The position numbers and the translations under genes are program-made. A stretch of DNA of 64,000 nucleotides, from contig JANBPU010000001.1 in the NCBI GenBank assembly GCA_027575805.1, positions 641,547-705,546 of the forward strand, in the 5' to 3' direction. How positions within the stretch are numbered: the first letter of the stretch is position 1; every line of letters starts with the position of its first letter. This DNA comes from Mycoemilia scoparia. Lineage: Eukaryota; Kickxellomycota; Kickxellomycetes; Kickxellales; Kickxellaceae. Below the pieces are notes generated by a model. That model was not told where the DNA came from. It searched no databases and saw only the letters and a list, made by a program, of their open reading frames with translations. This document shows, piece by piece, positions 21,362 through 32,192 of the stretch.

Positions 21362-21932
21362 TTAGTTAGCTGCAGGGGTCTTATTATAGCAGATGCACAG
21401 ATCAAGTGGATCAGGATTTGAAAGACTTGTGCAATGCTCAACCACTTTATTTTATTTTCCATTTTATACTCGCCTATTCATCAATATCCATTATTTTTAA
21501 TCCTCAAATGCCGTTCTTGGCAATGAGGTAACAGCACATTAATAAACACCAGGCCACGATTAGTAGGTCGTCAATTTAAAAAGGCACTCTGGCAACAATA
21601 TTGTTTATTTGTTTTTTAAAACATCGAATAGTCCTGCATTATTATATATGGGCCACTATTTTTGAAGGGTGACCATTTGCTAACAGAATGTGTGGCCATA
21701 CATTTGACTGTGATTGCCCCTATAGTCGTTGGCCACCACTAAAAGGAGACAGCTTTCAAAAATTATTACCCATATTGCGAAGAAATTATGGTGTGGATTT
21801 CAGAAAAAACCTTTATTAAAAAATATCATAATGTAAAAATAGTAGCAATAACTAATAATGGTGATAATCTAAATGGTCTGCATATTGGTACCATACTCAA
21901 CAATGGTTTGATGACAATGTTGGCTGCTTATT
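21362..21932. other. Spacer between convergent NIPSNAP and SEC16
   Basis: 0.57 kb between two stop codons, containing one inverted-repeat element (21644-21775). Otherwise AT-rich DNA with nothing recognisable. Confidence 0.5.
21644..21775 (+). mobile_element. MITE-like inverted-repeat element, copy 6
   Basis: Left end TATATGGGCCACTATTTTTG then AAGGGTGACCATTTGCTAAC; core CATTTGACTGTGATTGCCCC; right end TTTCAAAAATTATTACCCAT. A good subfamily-B copy, flanked by TA. Confidence 0.85.
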
Positions 21933-24900
21933 TTAGCTATTAAATACATCAACATATTTGGCACGCGCGGATTTCTTTGTGCGAGGATTGGCTGCACGGG
22001 GACCAGAAGACATGGGGGGCCTTAATGGCAGATTAGAGGAGTTTGGTGGCACTGGCCTTTGGCCAAATCCAGATGATACTGTTGAGGTAGATCGAGGATG
22101 AGGCCCACTGCCAGAAGCAGAAGTCCCCATAGGTGGCGGGACACTCAAACTACGAAGTCCATTTTGTGAATCATTTTCTCCTTCTCTTCCAGGAGTTGAC
22201 TCCAAACTACGACGACTCTGAACAGATGGAGGTGGTGGAGGTGGGGGTGTTGGTGCGCTTGGAGTTTCACCATTAATGATCCACCGCTTAGTCTTGGGAT
22301 CATAGGTCAGTTGGGTATCATCACCAAGGTTAGCTTGGTTCTTGTTCCTGCCCCACAGGCTCTTTAGCATTCCAAACATACCACTGTTGGCATTGCCATT
22401 ATCATCACCACCATCCCTGTCTGTCTGCCTTGAGGGATCCGATGTAGTGGCTGATGATGATGCTGGTGTAGCTGAAGATCTTGGTGTACCATTTGCATCA
22501 GGTTTATCACCATCTTCAGCGGGCTTTGGCTTGTTCTTCGAAAGTGATACATTGCCAAAGCCAAGGTCTTCCTCCTCCCCAGCTCGCCGCTTATCTCTTG
22601 ATTGGGTATGTGAACCTGCACTAGGGGACTGGCTCTGACTGAATGAAGGTACAGGAGGAATAGTAGGAACTAGTGGAATGTTGGAGCCACTACCAAAGGC
22701 CAGAGCGGGGGTTATGAATCCACCATCATCTTGCTGAGCACCAGATGCCTCAGGTAAGCCACCAATATCCCTGTCGCTTGCAGCTTGAGATTCTGAGCCA
22801 GAATCCTGGTGTTGCTGTTGAGGTTGTTGTCCAAATGGACTATCAATGTATTTTTGCATTGGTGGAGTTGGCGTGTGATTTTGTGACACGTTTTGCTCTT
22901 GGTCCTGATATTGTTGTTGTTGTGGTGGTGGTGGCAATGGTTGATGGTTTTGTTGCTGCACTGGTATGGCCTGAGGGGTCATGCGAGCATCAGATTGCTG
23001 ATAATTGCTCTGGTCGTTATGGTATGTATCTGAATAATCATTATACTCGCTCGAGTTTCTACTTGGTGCCTCAGAGAAACCAAATATAGGGTTTTGGGGA
23101 GCGCTGTAATGCTCACTCTGATAGGACGAAGTGCAGTTTCCATTTGGATAGGCCTTGTTGTCGCGATAACCATTTAATACGCTCTGAGCACGGGATGGTG
23201 GAGTATAGGTTGCGCCGGTATAGCCAGTAGCGGTTGGAGGTCTTGGTGTAGACCTTGGCGAGAAGTTACTCGAGGGTGTTACGACATTGTTCTTGTCAGG
23301 ACCCAGTTCGAACTTGGATTTAGGTCCTTGTTTTCCACCTTGGCCATCATCGGCTGATTGGCCAACTCCTTGAGCGTTTTGAGAAGGCGTAGCACTACTT
23401 TCACCAGTGATAAACTTATCTATAGATGAGTCAAAGGCTGACATCAGAGTAGAGAACGATGGCTTGGGAATTGCCTTTTGCAACCAAGCAGAAGGGCCTG
23501 AGCTTTGTAGTCCGCTGTGTTTTGGATCTGATGTTACGCCACACACATCGAGTCGCTCACGAAGTTGGTATATCTGCTCTACCAGGGATTTGCCAACAAA
23601 TGGCAAACATACGCCTTTAGGGACTGCCTCAAGGATGCGAATGATAGTATCGCAGTACCTGGAGGCCAGCTCGAGTTCACAACAGTCAATCAGCCACCAT
23701 GCTAAAGATAGCTTGTATGCTTGCAGATGGGGTAGACAGTAAACCTTTGGCTTGGCGGCATTGTTCGGGTTGGCCTGTTTACCATGAGTGCCACCTTGCG
23801 TTGTCTCCTTGGTATCCAAAGAATCGATGCGCATTGCATGGATTAGCTCTGCCATTTCAGTCAATCTAAGGCTCAAGAAACTTCGGAAATAAGGGGTCGA
23901 TCTGGGCTCATTCGTGGGGACATATCCGCTTATTGCCAGGGATCCAAGGTCCATAGCACTGCAATCTTTCCATTCAGAACCCAGAAGTGATACCCGATGC
24001 TCTTCGCCCTGACGAGGGAAGAATATGCTGCTAGAATCAAGGGCGAGATAACATATGTGAGCTGGAACAGTATGGCCGGAGTCTCTCAATCGATCTGCAA
24101 TGCTCATAATTGTTGTCTTGTCCCCAGGAGTGCGGTTGGACATGATCATTGCAAGAGTTTTGGCCCACTTGTGGACTGAGAAGTTTGTGTCATTGGATTC
24201 AGCATTGTTGCTCAAAGAGTTTTTGCCCATACCAGAGAACAGTCGGTATTGGAGAGCTATAGCCGAAAGATCGCTTGTTTGGCTTCCATCATCAACCGAG
24301 AGACCTGCCAAGGTAGTAGAAAAGTTATCGATGACCTTTTGCCATGTATCCTTTCCAACACAGCTGGCGATGATAAGGGCATGGGACCACATCGAGTTTT
24401 GAATGCAATACTCAACAGCTTGCTGCCTTTGTCCACTGAGCAAGCACTGCTCCAAAGTAGATAAATATTCATTATTGAGGTCATTTGTTTGCTGTGGGGA
24501 AATACTATAGGCATTCCTGCTCAAATCCGTGGTATCATTGCCCTGGTCTTTCGACAAGTCAACCAAGATTTTGACCAGGTCTTTCGTTGCAACATCGCTC
24601 TCCTTAATCACAGTGTGGGTCTGAAGCCAGGCCTTTAGGAACTTGCACAAGACAACAAGCTCTTGAATGGAGTTCCTATTAAATCCAGCCGTGAGGTCTG
24701 TGGGGTTTCTCGAAGCATACTTTCCACTCTGCTCGATTTGTGCAATGAGCTTATCCATCTCCTGGGCAGCTAAATCGGCCTTCTTCTCCAGAAGACTCTT
24801 GGTTTGGTCTCCATTAAAGATTGGCCCTGCAGCAAATAGCTTCTTGGCTTCACTATCTGTAGTTGAACCCGATGTATCAGAAAGATACGATATGCTAACC

Positions 24901-27900
24901 ATTCCGCACATTCTCTTCATCTCGCTGGCAACAGTAGTGCCATTAAATCTTTGCACTTCGTAGGGGAAGGTTGTGACAATCTTTCCGCCAAACCCAAAGC
25001 ACATTATTGGAAATCCCCTATGGACACCAGCCATTGGATCTTGTGTGGTTTGGGGAATAGCAGTTGACTGCTCAGATGGATCTGCCTGCTGATACTCTTG
25101 CTGCTGGTAGTAATCTTGGTGCTGGTACTGCTGGTCAAAAGCGCCACTTTGTTCATAATATTGCTGTTGCTGTTCATCGTAGACTTGACCATCTCCTTGC
25201 TCATAGTTTGGATTCTCTTTGGAGTATTGTTGACTGTACTCATAACCATTGTAGTCTTGATAATTATAGTGATCGCTGCCTTGGTAGGCTTCACCCTCAC
25301 CCTCATACTGATAATTCTCGCTCGTGGCTTGGTGAGGATCACTAGCCGATACGGTTTGGCTTTCAGACCAATATGCGGTTCCATCTTGGCCCTTTGGCTC
25401 ATTCGTGGGAACCCTATTGGCCACGGACTCGAAGCTTTCTGACTGTGTACCAGCTGTATCATTGGGAGTGTTATAGTGACTAGCCTCCTCCTCATTCTGA
25501 TTTTGGTAATAACCGTCATACCCAGTATCAGCAGAGACTTGGACATTGGCATTCTGACCATGCCCTCCTTCCTGAGAATATGAAGCACCATTCTGGCCAT
25601 CCTCATGCTGATGCTGCTGACCGTGTTGTTCTGCTTGCTGGTAGTAATACTCGCCCTCCATAATCTGTTGGCCCTGTTCAGAAATATTGTGACCCACAGT
25701 GCTGGTTTGAGGATCTTGGTAATAGCCCTGATAATCTGTAGAGTAATTTCCCGAATCTTCATAGTAGGTATTGTCATAGTATTGCTGATTATAATCTGAG
25801 GCTTGCTCAACACCTTGTGCAGTTACTTTATCATTATGGTAGTCAGGCTCGGCACCAGCAGCATAATGCTGGCTTTCCTGGATACTTGAAGTTTCAACAA
25901 CATTTTCTTGGCGCTTGTAAGCATCGTGGTGTTCGGGTTGTATACTAGAAGCTTGCGATATATCATTAACATCGTCTAGAGATATATCGAAGGTCTCTTT
26001 ATCCTGTGACTGGGGTATGACAGCAACTTGGCTTTCTGAGGTTGTCCGGAATACTTCGCCTGAAGTAGAAACATGAGAGACGGAAGTAGACATCTGGGGG
26101 TGGGGAATCTGGGAAGTTGGAAGCGGCTCTTCGTGGAGCCGACTGGATGATGTGTGAGGTTCTGATTTTGCATTAGAAGCCTCAACTGAGCCGCTCGAAT
26201 ATGAATCACTCAGGCCGGTAGTAGACACATTGGGCAAATCTTTGGCCGCGATGCTTTCCTGATCATAAAAGTCGTCTCCCTTTTCCTCAAAGGAAAACAT
26301 ATTTACTCCGCTTGCCTCTTCATTATGTCCAATGCTGGCTTGATCGTAATATATGGTTTCCTTGACACTATCCTCATTGTCAGCTTCAACAACAGGCAAC
26401 TCGGCAGGAGCATGTTCCTTATAATCCTGAGTATCTGTTGTTGCTTTTTCCACTGTCATATTTTGATGCAGTGGCATATCAGCTGGTGGGAGAGAACCAG
26501 CGACATTCTTTGGTGCTGCTTGATGACTTTCTACTGCATTTGATGTGGCTTCAGAAGCAGGCACGCCAGTGCTGGGTGATGCAATAGTCTGTGAAACTGA
26601 AGGGGGAGAAATAGCATTGTTATGTACTGGTTCTGATATGAATGTTGTATCATGAACAGGTGGTGCTTGACCATGTGCTTTCTGGGACTGGGTAGCCACT
26701 GCAACCTCGGGTGGACCTGTTGACACGCTTTGTTCTTCCTCATGAACATCTTGAGGGATAGCATCAGAGAGCGGAGGAACAGAAGCATCTACAGAAGATG
26801 ATGCGGTGATTTCAGACATTTGAGTCTCAGGCTGGCTTACACTTTGGGCGCCGTCAGGTGCAGTTGAGGTTTCTGTTGTTGGTTGTGGTGGGTATGGAGG
26901 ATGTCCATAATCTGGCTTAGGAGGACAAACAGCTAACATAGGGGACCTTATGCTGTCTTCGGAGAAACCTTTATCAACAATCTCTTGTTTAATTGCGTCA
27001 ATCGGCCCAGGCACCATTGACTCCCGATTCTGCATGGTTGATCCGCCTGGTGCCTTGGAGTTTCCAGCATCACTGAAGTCACGTCCAGCCTCCGGAACTG
27101 CTGCTAAAGGTGTTGCTTGAGGTTTAGAGTCAAACACCTCATTAAACGATGATTGATCCGCATACTGTTGGAAGAAATCTGATTCAGAACTCACTGGTTG
27201 CTGTTGTGGTTGAAGTGGCTCTCCTCCCCCTAACTGGTTAAAAAAGCCCGCACTGCTAGAAGGTGTGCTTGTGTGACTCTGTTGTGGTGGCTGCTGTGAG
27301 GACTGTGAATTAATGTTGGCGCCCTGTTGTATAAAAGTACTGTTGCCTCCATCTGACAGAGGACCAGAACTAGTATTATCAGCTATCGTATTAGACAGAG
27401 GTTGTTGAGAGTGCTGCTGAATGGGTTGTGGCCCTGAAGAGGCATCAAATTGGTTGAAAAAGGACGCGTCGCTAGCTGGGTTTGGCATTTGCATAGAATC
27501 ATATGACTGGCTACCCGTATCCAAATGACCATGGGAGTGCGCAGGAACATTTGCTGGTGCAGTAGCGGGCTCTGTGCTGTTGTAAGGCAGTGGTGTAGCG
27601 GTACTCGAATGAGATGTGCCTTGTGGGCCAGCTGAAGCTGGTTGCTGAGGATAGTTGTAGCTCTGCTGTTGCTGTTGACCAGCATCATATCCAATTTGGG
27701 AATTGCCACTTGGTTGTGGATTGGTTATTTGTGCAGAGACATCATATACGTTGGCTTGCATACCACCCTGGAATTCTTGGACATATTTCTGCTGCTGTTG
27801 CTGTTGTTGATGCTCACCCTGAGGATTTTGGTAATATGCATCCGCGCCTGTAGCGCTTGGATTGGGATCATAAGAGGCCTGGGGAAGGTACCATTGACCA

Positions 27901-28598
27901 GAATCGTTATCATAATAGTAACCCGACGCTGGATCATAGTATTGGCCAACATTAGGATCAAAGACTGGCTCAGGTTGTGCATCCTCCGCAGGCTGTTGGT
28001 AATACATATTGGGATCTACATGCTGTCCTTGGACATTCTGGGTTTGATCCAAGCCTGCTCCTATATGTGTAGAATTACTATGAGATGGCTGATATCCGTA
28101 CTGGGCCCCCTGACTCTGTGAATAGCTTTGACCAATATGTGTCTGGTGCTGCTGTTGCTGAAGAGCAGTCTGGTCCCGGCTATACTCTCCATTCACAGGT
28201 GTATTTATATACGGCGAAAGTGGAGACGCGGTAAGTACTTGACTATTGACAGAAGTATTTGGAGCAGCTGATTGTAAATTCTGGCTATTGTTGTAATATT
28301 GCTGGGCTTGCTGATGACTTCCACTAGTAGAATAATTACTTTGCAGATTGCTATAGCCCGTATGCGAATAATTAGAATACTGCCCAGCACCACTTTGCTG
28401 CTGGTGGTAATACGCCTGCGAAGTGGTGTATCCCTGAGATTGAATTGGTTGGATTTGCTGGCTAGATGGTGTGCTAATGTTCTGGTAGAAGTCCTGGCCA
28501 CCTGGCTGATTACCAAAAAATGGGATGGGTCCATCAACCACCGGGGTCTTTCTTCGTGAAGGGGGGTTTAGCTGTGACTGCGCTGGATTAAATGTCAT
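21933..28598 (-). CDS. SEC16: COPII coat assembly protein Sec16
   Basis: Intronless, 2221 aa, matching the 2000+ aa of yeast and human Sec16. It is the scaffold that defines ER exit sites and gathers COPII subunits. Residues 1-1170 are disordered and rich in Gln, Ser, Tyr and Pro. The central conserved domain begins at about 1180 (DPMAGVHRGFPIMCFGFGGK, VTTFPYEV) and runs into the ACE1 alpha-solenoid (about 1240-1680; LSGQRQQAVEYCIQNSMWSH, ALIIASCVG). The C-terminal signature GMLKSLWGRN and LTYDPKTKRWIINGE (about 2070-2115) is the conserved Sec23-binding motif region, followed by a poly-Pro tract and a basic end. Residues about 211-239 form a Tyr-rich OCRE-like repeat (VGQYYDPASGYYYDNDSGQW). 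Long antisense ORFs here are by-products of the Gln/Ser codon bias. Confidence 0.97.
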   Translation of the reverse strand: MTFNPAQSQLNPPSRRKTPVVDGPIPFFGNQPGGQDFYQNISTPSSQQIQPIQSQGYTTSQAYYHQQQSGAGQYSNYSHTGYSNLQSNYSTSGSHQQAQQYYNNSQNLQSAAPNTSVNSQVLTASPLSPYINTPVNGEYSRDQTALQQQQHQTHIGQSYSQSQGAQYGYQPSHSNSTHIGAGLDQTQNVQGQHVDPNMYYQQPAEDAQPEPVFDPNVGQYYDPASGYYYDNDSGQWYLPQASYDPNPSATGADAYYQNPQGEHQQQQQQQKYVQEFQGGMQANVYDVSAQITNPQPSGNSQIGYDAGQQQQQSYNYPQQPASAGPQGTSHSSTATPLPYNSTEPATAPANVPAHSHGHLDTGSQSYDSMQMPNPASDASFFNQFDASSGPQPIQQHSQQPLSNTIADNTSSGPLSDGGNSTFIQQGANINSQSSQQPPQQSHTSTPSSSAGFFNQLGGGEPLQPQQQPVSSESDFFQQYADQSSFNEVFDSKPQATPLAAVPEAGRDFSDAGNSKAPGGSTMQNRESMVPGPIDAIKQEIVDKGFSEDSIRSPMLAVCPPKPDYGHPPYPPQPTTETSTAPDGAQSVSQPETQMSEITASSSVDASVPPLSDAIPQDVHEEEQSVSTGPPEVAVATQSQKAHGQAPPVHDTTFISEPVHNNAISPPSVSQTIASPSTGVPASEATSNAVESHQAAPKNVAGSLPPADMPLHQNMTVEKATTDTQDYKEHAPAELPVVEADNEDSVKETIYYDQASIGHNEEASGVNMFSFEEKGDDFYDQESIAAKDLPNVSTTGLSDSYSSGSVEASNAKSEPHTSSSRLHEEPLPTSQIPHPQMSTSVSHVSTSGEVFRTTSESQVAVIPQSQDKETFDISLDDVNDISQASSIQPEHHDAYKRQENVVETSSIQESQHYAAGAEPDYHNDKVTAQGVEQASDYNQQYYDNTYYEDSGNYSTDYQGYYQDPQTSTVGHNISEQGQQIMEGEYYYQQAEQHGQQHQHEDGQNGASYSQEGGHGQNANVQVSADTGYDGYYQNQNEEEASHYNTPNDTAGTQSESFESVANRVPTNEPKGQDGTAYWSESQTVSASDPHQATSENYQYEGEGEAYQGSDHYNYQDYNGYEYSQQYSKENPNYEQGDGQVYDEQQQQYYEQSGAFDQQYQHQDYYQQQEYQQADPSEQSTAIPQTTQDPMAGVHRGFPIMCFGFGGKIVTTFPYEVQRFNGTTVASEMKRMCGMVSISYLSDTSGSTTDSEAKKLFAAGPIFNGDQTKSLLEKKADLAAQEMDKLIAQIEQSGKYASRNPTDLTAGFNRNSIQELVVLCKFLKAWLQTHTVIKESDVATKDLVKILVDLSKDQGNDTTDLSRNAYSISPQQTNDLNNEYLSTLEQCLLSGQRQQAVEYCIQNSMWSHALIIASCVGKDTWQKVIDNFSTTLAGLSVDDGSQTSDLSAIALQYRLFSGMGKNSLSNNAESNDTNFSVHKWAKTLAMIMSNRTPGDKTTIMSIADRLRDSGHTVPAHICYLALDSSSIFFPRQGEEHRVSLLGSEWKDCSAMDLGSLAISGYVPTNEPRSTPYFRSFLSLRLTEMAELIHAMRIDSLDTKETTQGGTHGKQANPNNAAKPKVYCLPHLQAYKLSLAWWLIDCCELELASRYCDTIIRILEAVPKGVCLPFVGKSLVEQIYQLRERLDVCGVTSDPKHSGLQSSGPSAWLQKAIPKPSFSTLMSAFDSSIDKFITGESSATPSQNAQGVGQSADDGQGGKQGPKSKFELGPDKNNVVTPSSNFSPRSTPRPPTATGYTGATYTPPSRAQSVLNGYRDNKAYPNGNCTSSYQSEHYSAPQNPIFGFSEAPSRNSSEYNDYSDTYHNDQSNYQQSDARMTPQAIPVQQQNHQPLPPPPQQQQYQDQEQNVSQNHTPTPPMQKYIDSPFGQQPQQQHQDSGSESQAASDRDIGGLPEASGAQQDDGGFITPALAFGSGSNIPLVPTIPPVPSFSQSQSPSAGSHTQSRDKRRAGEEEDLGFGNVSLSKNKPKPAEDGDKPDANGTPRSSATPASSSATTSDPSRQTDRDGGDDNGNANSGMFGMLKSLWGRNKNQANLGDDTQLTYDPKTKRWIINGETPSAPTPPPPPPPSVQSRRSLESTPGREGENDSQNGLRSLSVPPPMGTSASGSGPHPRSTSTVSSGFGQRPVPPNSSNLPLRPPMSSGPRAANPRTKKSARAKYVDVFNS

Positions 28599-29881
28599 TG
28601 CAAGGAAAATTCAAGAAGACCTGTTCTTTTTATTTGTAGTTGTAGAGCCACAGTGTTGACAAAGGCTGTTCAAAGCACTTGCTATCCAAGGTTCGGTAAA
28701 AATGGGAAGGTGAAGAATAAAGACTCTATAGAGAAAAGGAAGACAGTGTGCTTGAGAGAAAGTTCAGCCTGACATAAATTGCTGAGAGACCTTGCACAAA
28801 AGCAAAGAAAAATGAAATGTCAAGTCAAGGATTGAAAATAAGAAATGACCAAGCCTTCAAAACCTAAAAGCTAAAAGAATGGAGGTCACAGAGCTGCATT
28901 AATAAGATCAAGTGCTACCATTAGTGACCTCCTCAGACAATTTTATTGATTACTGCCAACGATGCATACACCAAATTGAAGCAGTCAAGCCATTGCGAAT
29001 GATATTTTCTGGTTGCTGCTGCAATGAGTAAACGGCTATTAAAATTACTCTCCAACCTTCACTGGATTCTTGCCACGTCACCTGGTAAATCAAAGGGACA
29101 AGATTAGATGTCAAAGGAAGTCATAACTAAATCGTCTATACTACCTGCTGGTATGGGCTCAGCCGTGCGATACAAGTTAAACAAGACAAGGCCTTGGTTG
29201 ATTAAGACTTTCATCGCTCATTAATGCATCAACTCCTTTTTTGTTCAAGGAACAAAGTTTGATACTAACCCGGCTTGAAAGGAAATGAATCTCATTTGCC
29301 AGGATATAGTGCTTCTTGGCCCTGCCTTTAATACTGCAAGGCTATAAAATATATCAATGCCCATATACACTCATCTCTTCGATTTATAGGCGATATATTG
29401 ACACAAGCTACAAATTGAACTTTGAACGGAAACCATTGGTATTGTTAGTACGATAGAATCGCATGGGGTGTGCATGCTTATTAACTAGCCCCACCACCAA
29501 TGCCAGCTTGGTATTTGTTTGTATGACAGCAAGTAGAGCAAAGAGAGGGGATCGATAAACGGTGTAACGACTAAGAAAATGGCAGAATCTCCTTTGAAGG
29601 TGTACCAGAAGAATACCCTGGATAATAGCCAATAATCTGTCAGGCTCCAACAGAAATGTATGGGTTATGGGCCGACTTGCAGGGAATGTATGAGGGTACT
29701 AATTTGTTTCCTTTTGATGGAGAACTTGCCAAATGGTGTAAATATGGCCAGACTTCACAGAGCTTTAGGCAAAATGGGTCGGTCCCCACGAGCTAAATAC
29801 AAAATGGTTGGTGGTTGGGCCAAAATGCGAGGTCCTATTTCTGCCTACCAAACTCTTTAACACTAGTGAATTTTCACCATC

Positions 29882-29985
29882 CGGGAGATAATTTTTAAGG
29901 GTGAAAGTTTACTAGTAAAACTGGACATTCATTTGGCCGTGATTGCTCCTATAATCATTTGCCCTTCAAAAATTATTACCCATAT
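29882..29985 (+). mobile_element. MITE-like inverted-repeat element, copy 7
   Basis: Left end CGGGAGATAATTTTTAAGGG; core with ACTAGTAAAACTGGACATTC and CATTTGGCCGTGATTGC; right end CTTCAAAAATTATTACCCAT. Subfamily A, slightly shortened. Confidence 0.82.
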
Positions 29986-30042
29986 GGTGACAGTTTAGCT
30001 TGTTGCGTACGTTAAAGTGAGAGAATATGGAAATATCTTACT

Positions 30043-30161
30043 ATATGGGAGATTATTTTTGAAGGGTGAAAGTTCACTAGTAAAACTGGACACTCATTTG
30101 GCTGTGATTCCCCTATAATCACTGGTCCCAAAAATTCACCCTTCAAAAATTATTGCCCATA
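30043..30161 (+). mobile_element. MITE-like inverted-repeat element, copy 8
   Basis: Left end TATATGGGAGATTATTTTTG and AAGGGTGA; core ACTAGTAAAACTGGACACTC and CATTTGGCTGTGATT; right end CTTCAAAAATTATTGCCCAT. One of the best preserved copies: about 25 of 27 terminal bases pair between the two ends. Flanked by TA on each side. Confidence 0.88.
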
Positions 30162-31091
30162 TTGTGATTGAAAGGAAAAACATTGCCATGTTCAAATTAT
30201 TAAGCCCATTTTTTAAAGTTTTTTCTTTATGGTTGTCCCTGCACATACACTTGAAAAAGATAGGGATGCAATCCTATTATTCTGTGGGGGTGTTTGTATG
30301 TGATCTTGGGGACATGTTTGCGATTTCTGTTTAACCGACTCAAAAGCAATGAAATTTGAGGTGTTAAAAATGTTATTAACCATTGTGCCAAAAGGTGACC
30401 ACCCTCTGGAAGGGTAGAGCTTGCCATTCATAACAATAAAAGCAGTTTATCAGTGAACTGATGAAAGTCAGAGATTCACAGCCAGAAACCAGCCCTTTGA
30501 TCTTTTTCAGATCGTCGCTTTGCAACTCGCTAGTTTTGAGCCTTTCATGTACCTCAAAACAGACCAGAGCCAGCGCTTGGGCGGTTTCCAAACACATATG
30601 CATATGAGTGAGCACTTTGTTTTGGGAGACTGTGCCTAATACATGCAAAGATGTTGCCAGGCTGAGTGGCTAGGAAGCTTTTATCTTAGAGCCATTATGC
30701 GCCCCAAATCTTGGCGCTCTATTCACTCAAAGAAGGCAGAGAGAGATACAATGCTACACTTGGACTGTGCTAACGAGGATTTGACGAGACAGCCCTTGCT
30801 CTCCCTGCAAAAGCTGACAAGTATTGGCTGAGTTGCAACAAGCCAATATTTGTTTAATTGATACTCTTATCCATCCAATCTGTTTCTCTGGGTCTGGCTT
30901 TCTGATATCCTTGTTCTTTTTCTTATACTACATTTGTTACCTATTTTATTTGTATCTGAACCTTTAAAATTTCACACTATACACCGCTGATATCTCAGAG
31001 GGTGTTGGTTAATACAACACAGACAATTTTAACGAACAGTACCAGGCTATAGTATCACTCATATCATTGTGCCTTACTTTTATACATTAAT

Positions 31092-31126
31092 CCACACACA
31101 CACACAGACACACACACGCACAAACA

Positions 31127-31172
<46 letters not shown>

Positions 31173-31182
31173 CGGACGGACA
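31092..31182. repeat. CA dinucleotide microsatellite with GGAC end
   Basis: An imperfect then perfect (CA)n tract to about 31169, passing into three GGAC units. It ends about 95 bp before the ATG at 31276, so it may lie in the 5' UTR or core promoter of that gene. Confidence 0.9.
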
Positions 31183-31275
31183 GATAGACAATACAACAAG
31201 CATATAAATCAGTACAGAAACAAATTACTGCATTATTTTCCACAAAAACTACAAAGAAATACCCTTATGTAAACC

Positions 31276-32192
31276 ATGGAGGGCCATAGAGATCAGAGAA
31301 TACAGGATGCCTTACCAATTGATACGAGGGTAAGTCAGTCCAAGGTCATAAACATGCCGATAGATGACGACGATGCAGTGCCGCCCTCTCCAACAACCAT
31401 GCCCTTGAGAGAACCACTAGGTAAGTGTTGGTATCAAATATCACCGCTAGTTTGACCACAAATATGCATATAGTGTAGAATATCTCTTATTCTACTACTA
31501 CTACTACTATTGCTATATAATTATTCATGCGTAATCTGGTTACTGCCAAAATGCGTATAAATCTAGCTTTGCAATTTCTAACTTGGTTTGCTCCAAAAGG
31601 AGAATAATACTATAAAAGCACCAAAGAAACTTTTGGAAATAGACATCCAGCTAACTCTGGCTCTTTCTTTCATGAAAACATCAATGTATATATAACTTTA
31701 TAGGAATGTCAAGTTCTTCATTTTTATCTACTATTCTTATATCCCTTGGTGTCATATTCTTGGTATTTGGCGGTCTCATCAGCGCACAAATTTTAAGCAC
31801 CGCGGTAAGACTTTCTACGACACCTTCATAGCTATGATGTAGTTATTGCTAGCACCAGTAATAATCAGTAGTAGAAGAGAAGCTATTCTGGACAGAAATG
31901 ATTGACCACAAATATTTTAATCATAAATATAACCTAAATGCATATAGAAAACACAGCCTATTGGGTGGTCATTATTATCCATTGGCCTCTTATTCTGCTT
32001 ATGTGGTAAGCTAATATATATCCTTCTCAACTTTGTGATTATCTAGATGTATACTTGCTTGTATAGCCAATCTACAATGTAAAAATACAGCATCTAATTA
32101 TATATTTGTATACAGGCCTAAAGAATCTATTCTATTCACTTAATCCAAAGAGATTTGTAAATGTATCTGCGCCACCAACGCTAAGAATCTGA
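31276..32192 (+). CDS. Small two-TM membrane protein, TMEM230/TMEM134-like
   Basis: Exons 31276-31420, 31704-31804, 31948-32005 and 32116-32192; all four keep frame with GT-AG junctions, 126 aa. The N-terminal half is soluble with an acidic patch and Pro/Ser stretch (INMPIDDDDAVPPSP). Two transmembrane segments follow: LSTILISLGVIFLVFGGLI and GWSLLSIGLLFCLCGL, the second ending at LKNLFYSLNPKRF. Size, hairpin layout and the residues around the second segment resemble the DUF872 family (TMEM134/TMEM230, vesicle-membrane proteins), but the similarity is judged by eye and is weak. A GTAAGT inside exon 1 (31330) could act as an alternative donor. Because the exons are short, the gene has no long ORF. 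Confidence 0.6.

Larger units (their letters stand above)
28599..31275. other. 2.7-kb spacer with two repeat elements and a CA microsatellite
   Basis: The longest gene-free stretch, between divergently transcribed genes. It holds two inverted-repeat elements (29882-29985 and 30043-30161) only 57 bp apart and a CA/GGAC microsatellite at 31092-31182 just before the next start codon. A 90-codon minus-strand ORF (30648-30376) is the longest here but matches nothing recognised. No tRNA or other RNA gene was detected by eye. Confidence 0.55.

Noticed and set aside
25004..25813. 269-codon second minus-strand frame inside SEC16
   Set aside because: It lies in another frame of the Gln/Tyr-rich part of Sec16 and consists of Thr/Ile/Met-rich low-complexity sequence, a by-product of the repeated codons.
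29882..30161. Closely spaced similar units considered as a CRISPR-like array
   Set aside because: The units are inverted-repeat transposon-like elements with similar interiors, not direct repeats with unique spacers, and the genome is eukaryotic.
30376..30648. 90-codon minus-strand ORF in the long spacer
   Set aside because: It has an ATG start and reasonable composition but no recognisable domain, signal peptide or splice-linked partner. It could be a real small gene; there is not enough to call it.
31330..31335. GTAAGT inside exon 1 of the two-TM protein gene as a donor site
   Set aside because: Reading through it gives a plausible coding stretch that ends at an equally good donor at 31421 in the right phase, so the later site was preferred.
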